This document shows positions 10,724-12,577 of a stretch of DNA of 12,577 bases, piece after piece. The notes below the pieces were generated by a model. That model did not search any database and was not told the DNA's origin. It saw only the letters and a program-made list of their open reading frames with translations. Both the position numbers and the translations under genes were made by a program. Numbering within the stretch: position 1 is the first letter of the stretch; each line of letters begins with the position of its first letter. Location of the stretch: assembly GCA_015490695.1 (NCBI GenBank), contig WFXK01000371.1:1-12577 (forward strand). Reading direction: 5' to 3'. Origin of the DNA: Bacteroidota bacterium (lineage in GTDB: Bacteria > Bacteroidota > Bacteroidia > SpSt-205 > S141-50).

Positions 10724-12577
10724 ATGCGCACTTTTATTTTATTGCTTTTTGTCGTTTCCCTCTATGGGCAATCTCGCCAACTCGTTAAGGCATTCAAAAG
10801 TGCCCAGCGCTACATTGATAATCATCAATATCAAAGCGCTTTGGAAATTTTACAAAAACAAACACCAAGCAACCATCCTCGGCTAAATTTCCTCTTAGGG
10901 ATTTGTTATTTTTCCTTGGGAAACTATGAAGAAGCCTTAGCCGCTTTTGAAAAAGCCTATGAAAAACGTTTTTCAGATAAGGCTCTAGACCCTCTTCAAT
11001 TGCAATGGTACTATGCAAGAGCGCTTTTAATAAATGAAAAGCCTTCAGAAGCGTTAAAGTTGTTTCAGGAGTATAGGCGTCAATTATTGCGTAAGCCGAT
11101 AGAAAATCCTGCGGACCAAAGGGCATTACTTACTCGGCGAAGACAATTGAAGTTGGTAGACCTCTATATTGCCTATTGTAAAAACGCCATTCATTACTTA
11201 CAAAATCCGTTGAAGGTTGAGGTGAAGAATTTAGGAGCAGTTATTAATTCACCGTATCCCGATTTTGCACCTGTTATCACGGCAGATGAGCAAAAATTGT
11301 TTTTTACTTCTCGTCGTCCTGGGAATAAGGGGAAGATTGCCTCAGATGGATTTCCTTACGAAGACATTTATGTTTCTGAGCGGGATAGTCAAGGTAATTG
11401 GCAACAACCCCGTCCTTTAGAAACCATCAATACCGATTTCCATGATGCCACTATTGCCATCAGTCCTGATGGGCTCACCTTGTTTATCTTACGTTCGGAT
11501 AATGGTGGAGATTTATATTTTTCAGAATTCCATCAAGGGGTTTGGACGCCTCCAAAGAACTTGAATGTTTTAAGTTCCGACGGACGAATTAACACGGAAG
11601 CATGGGAGCCTTCTGTGTGTATTAGTGCTGATGGAAAGATGTTGTTTTTCGTCAGTGACCGAGAAGATGCGTGGGGACGTCGTCAAAGAGATATTTTTTA
11701 TTGTTATCGCCTTTCTAATGGAAAATGGTCTTCGCCACAACGCCTTCCTTATCCCATCAATACCGAATATGAAGAAGATGCGCCTTTCCTCCATCCCGAT
11801 GGAAAAACCTTGTATTTTTCTTCTAATCGCCCCGAATCCATGGGAGGATTTGATATTTTTTATAGCGTTCGCAATGAAAACGGTCAATGGTCCAAACCTG
11901 TAAACTTAGGCTATCCTATCAATACTACAGGGGATGACCTCTATTTTGTGCTATCTGCAAGCGGAAAACACGGCTATTACGCCAGCAAACGTAAAGACTC
12001 CTTCGGTGAAAAAGATATTTATCTTATTGACTTCTCTCCTTTGTGGGCAGAAAACAAAAAAAATCTTCATGCATCGGTTGTACTTCTAAAAGGATGGGTT
12101 AAAAGTGCTAAAACTCAACAACCGTTAGAAGCAAAAATCATTATCGTGAACTTAGAGAAACAAGATACCTATGCTGTTACCCGCTCTGAACCAACAACAG
12201 GAAATTATTTAGTTACTATCACGCCAGGCAAATACGCCATTTTTGTTCATGCTAAAAATCATTTAGACTATTCTAAGCATATTGTTATTTCTGAAGAGCA
12301 AGTAGTATACCGTGAGGTTGTAGAGAATATTTTGTTAGAACCCATTGAAGAGGGTAAGCGTGTGATTTTACGGAATGTGTTTTTTGATTTTGATAAAGCA
12401 ACCTTGCGTCCTGAGTCTAAAGTGGAGTTAGATAAATGGGTAAGGTTTTTGAAAGAAAATCCCGAATTAAAAATTGAGATTGCTGGGCATACAGACCTTC
12501 GTGGCAGCCAGCAACACAACTTAAAACTTTCAGAAGCACGTGCAAAAGCCGTTTATGACTACTTCGTTACTAAGGGC
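10724..12577 (+). CDS. PorE-like TPR / PD40 propeller / CRD / OmpA-C protein, 3' end cut by window
   Basis: 618 codons from the ATG at 10724 with no stop before the window end. An N-terminal signal peptide (MRTFILLLFVVSLYGQS) is present, without a lipobox cysteine. Residues about 19-165 are TPR-like helices (LLGICYFSLGNYEEALAAFEKA). Residues about 170-440 are PD40/WD40-like propeller blades (DFAPVITADEQKLFFTSRR, APFLHPDGKTLYFSSNRP). Residues about 450-535 are a carboxypeptidase-regulatory-like beta domain (LLKGWVKSAKTQQPLEAK). From about 548 an OmpA C-terminal domain (NVFFDFDKATLRPES, IAGHTDLRGS, LSEARAKAVYDYF) has the Asp and Arg used to grip peptidoglycan. This order is that of PorE, a T9SS accessory protein linking the outer-membrane machinery to peptidoglycan. 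Paralogues with the same order are common in the phylum, so symbol porE is withheld. Six bases separate it from the T9SS cargo gene, so the two are probably co-expressed. Confidence 0.9.
   Translation, partial: MRTFILLLFVVSLYGQSRQLVKAFKSAQRYIDNHQYQSALEILQKQTPSNHPRLNFLLGICYFSLGNYEEALAAFEKAYEKRFSDKALDPLQLQWYYARALLINEKPSEALKLFQEYRRQLLRKPIENPADQRALLTRRRQLKLVDLYIAYCKNAIHYLQNPLKVEVKNLGAVINSPYPDFAPVITADEQKLFFTSRRPGNKGKIASDGFPYEDIYVSERDSQGNWQQPRPLETINTDFHDATIAISPDGLTLFILRSDNGGDLYFSEFHQGVWTPPKNLNVLSSDGRINTEAWEPSVCISADGKMLFFVSDREDAWGRRQRDIFYCYRLSNGKWSSPQRLPYPINTEYEEDAPFLHPDGKTLYFSSNRPESMGGFDIFYSVRNENGQWSKPVNLGYPINTTGDDLYFVLSASGKHGYYASKRKDSFGEKDIYLIDFSPLWAENKKNLHASVVLLKGWVKSAKTQQPLEAKIIIVNLEKQDTYAVTRSEPTTGNYLVTITPGKYAIFVHAKNHLDYSKHIVISEEQVVYREVVENILLEPIEEGKRVILRNVFFDFDKATLRPESKVELDKWVRFLKENPELKIEIAGHTDLRGSQQHNLKLSEARAKAVYDYFVTKG

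Noticed and set aside
10512..12519. Several short open frames opposite or shifted within the CHU_C and PorE-like genes
   Set aside because: They are shadows of the two long coding regions; their translations show no domain, signal peptide or coherent composition.

Overview
The window looks like a low-GC Bacteroidota chromosome, most likely a Cytophagales-type lineage. Three things point there: a type IX secretion (T9SS) type B sorting domain (CHU_C) followed by a PorE-like OmpA/PD40 protein, promoters of the Bacteroidota form TAnnTTTG, and families typical of the phylum (DUF7935, and a SiaC/DUF1987 tail). No mobile element, CRISPR array, rRNA or tRNA was found by eye. The species cannot be named from this sequence.

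Layout. (1) Positions 1-3027, plus strand: a tightly packed run. It starts with the C-terminal end of a SiaC-family regulatory phosphoprotein, then a coiled-coil protein with a C-terminal membrane anchor, a DUF7935 membrane-anchored protein, a bactofilin, a Xer-type tyrosine recombinase and a PAP2 phosphatase. Gaps within the run from the coiled-coil gene onward are 7, 2, -29 and -4 bases. (2) Positions 3028-3677: a stretch with no clean gene. It holds a long hairpin, a minus-strand reading frame interrupted by one in-frame TAG, and an inverted-repeat structure downstream of rpmA. (3) rpmA (ribosomal protein L27, minus strand) stands alone without rplU. It diverges from a two-gene plus-strand unit: an unrecognised 181-residue soluble protein and a SpoIIE/PP2C phosphatase with an unusually regular 11 x 21-residue coiled coil. 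(4) A minus-strand UbiD-family decarboxylase overlaps the phosphatase tail to tail by 6 bases. (5) From 8141 to the window end: a secreted T9SS type B surface protein with four cysteine-patterned repeat domains, then a PorE-like TPR/beta-propeller/CRD/OmpA protein cut by the window edge.

How they may work together. SiaC proteins are switched by a kinase (SiaB) and a SpoIIE/PP2C phosphatase (SiaA); free SiaC then binds a coiled-coil stalk on its target (SiaD). This window has a SiaC end, directly followed by a coiled-coil membrane protein with no output enzyme, and about 4 kb on a SpoIIE phosphatase with its own small partner. A rewired partner-switching circuit acting at the membrane, near envelope genes (bactofilin, PAP2), is a reasonable hypothesis but is not shown here. 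The last two genes form a separate cell-surface pair: exported repeat protein plus a peptidoglycan-binding T9SS accessory protein. The most sequence-specific novelties are the invariant C-x4-C-x18-C repeat in the surface protein and the unbroken 21-residue periodicity of the phosphatase coil.
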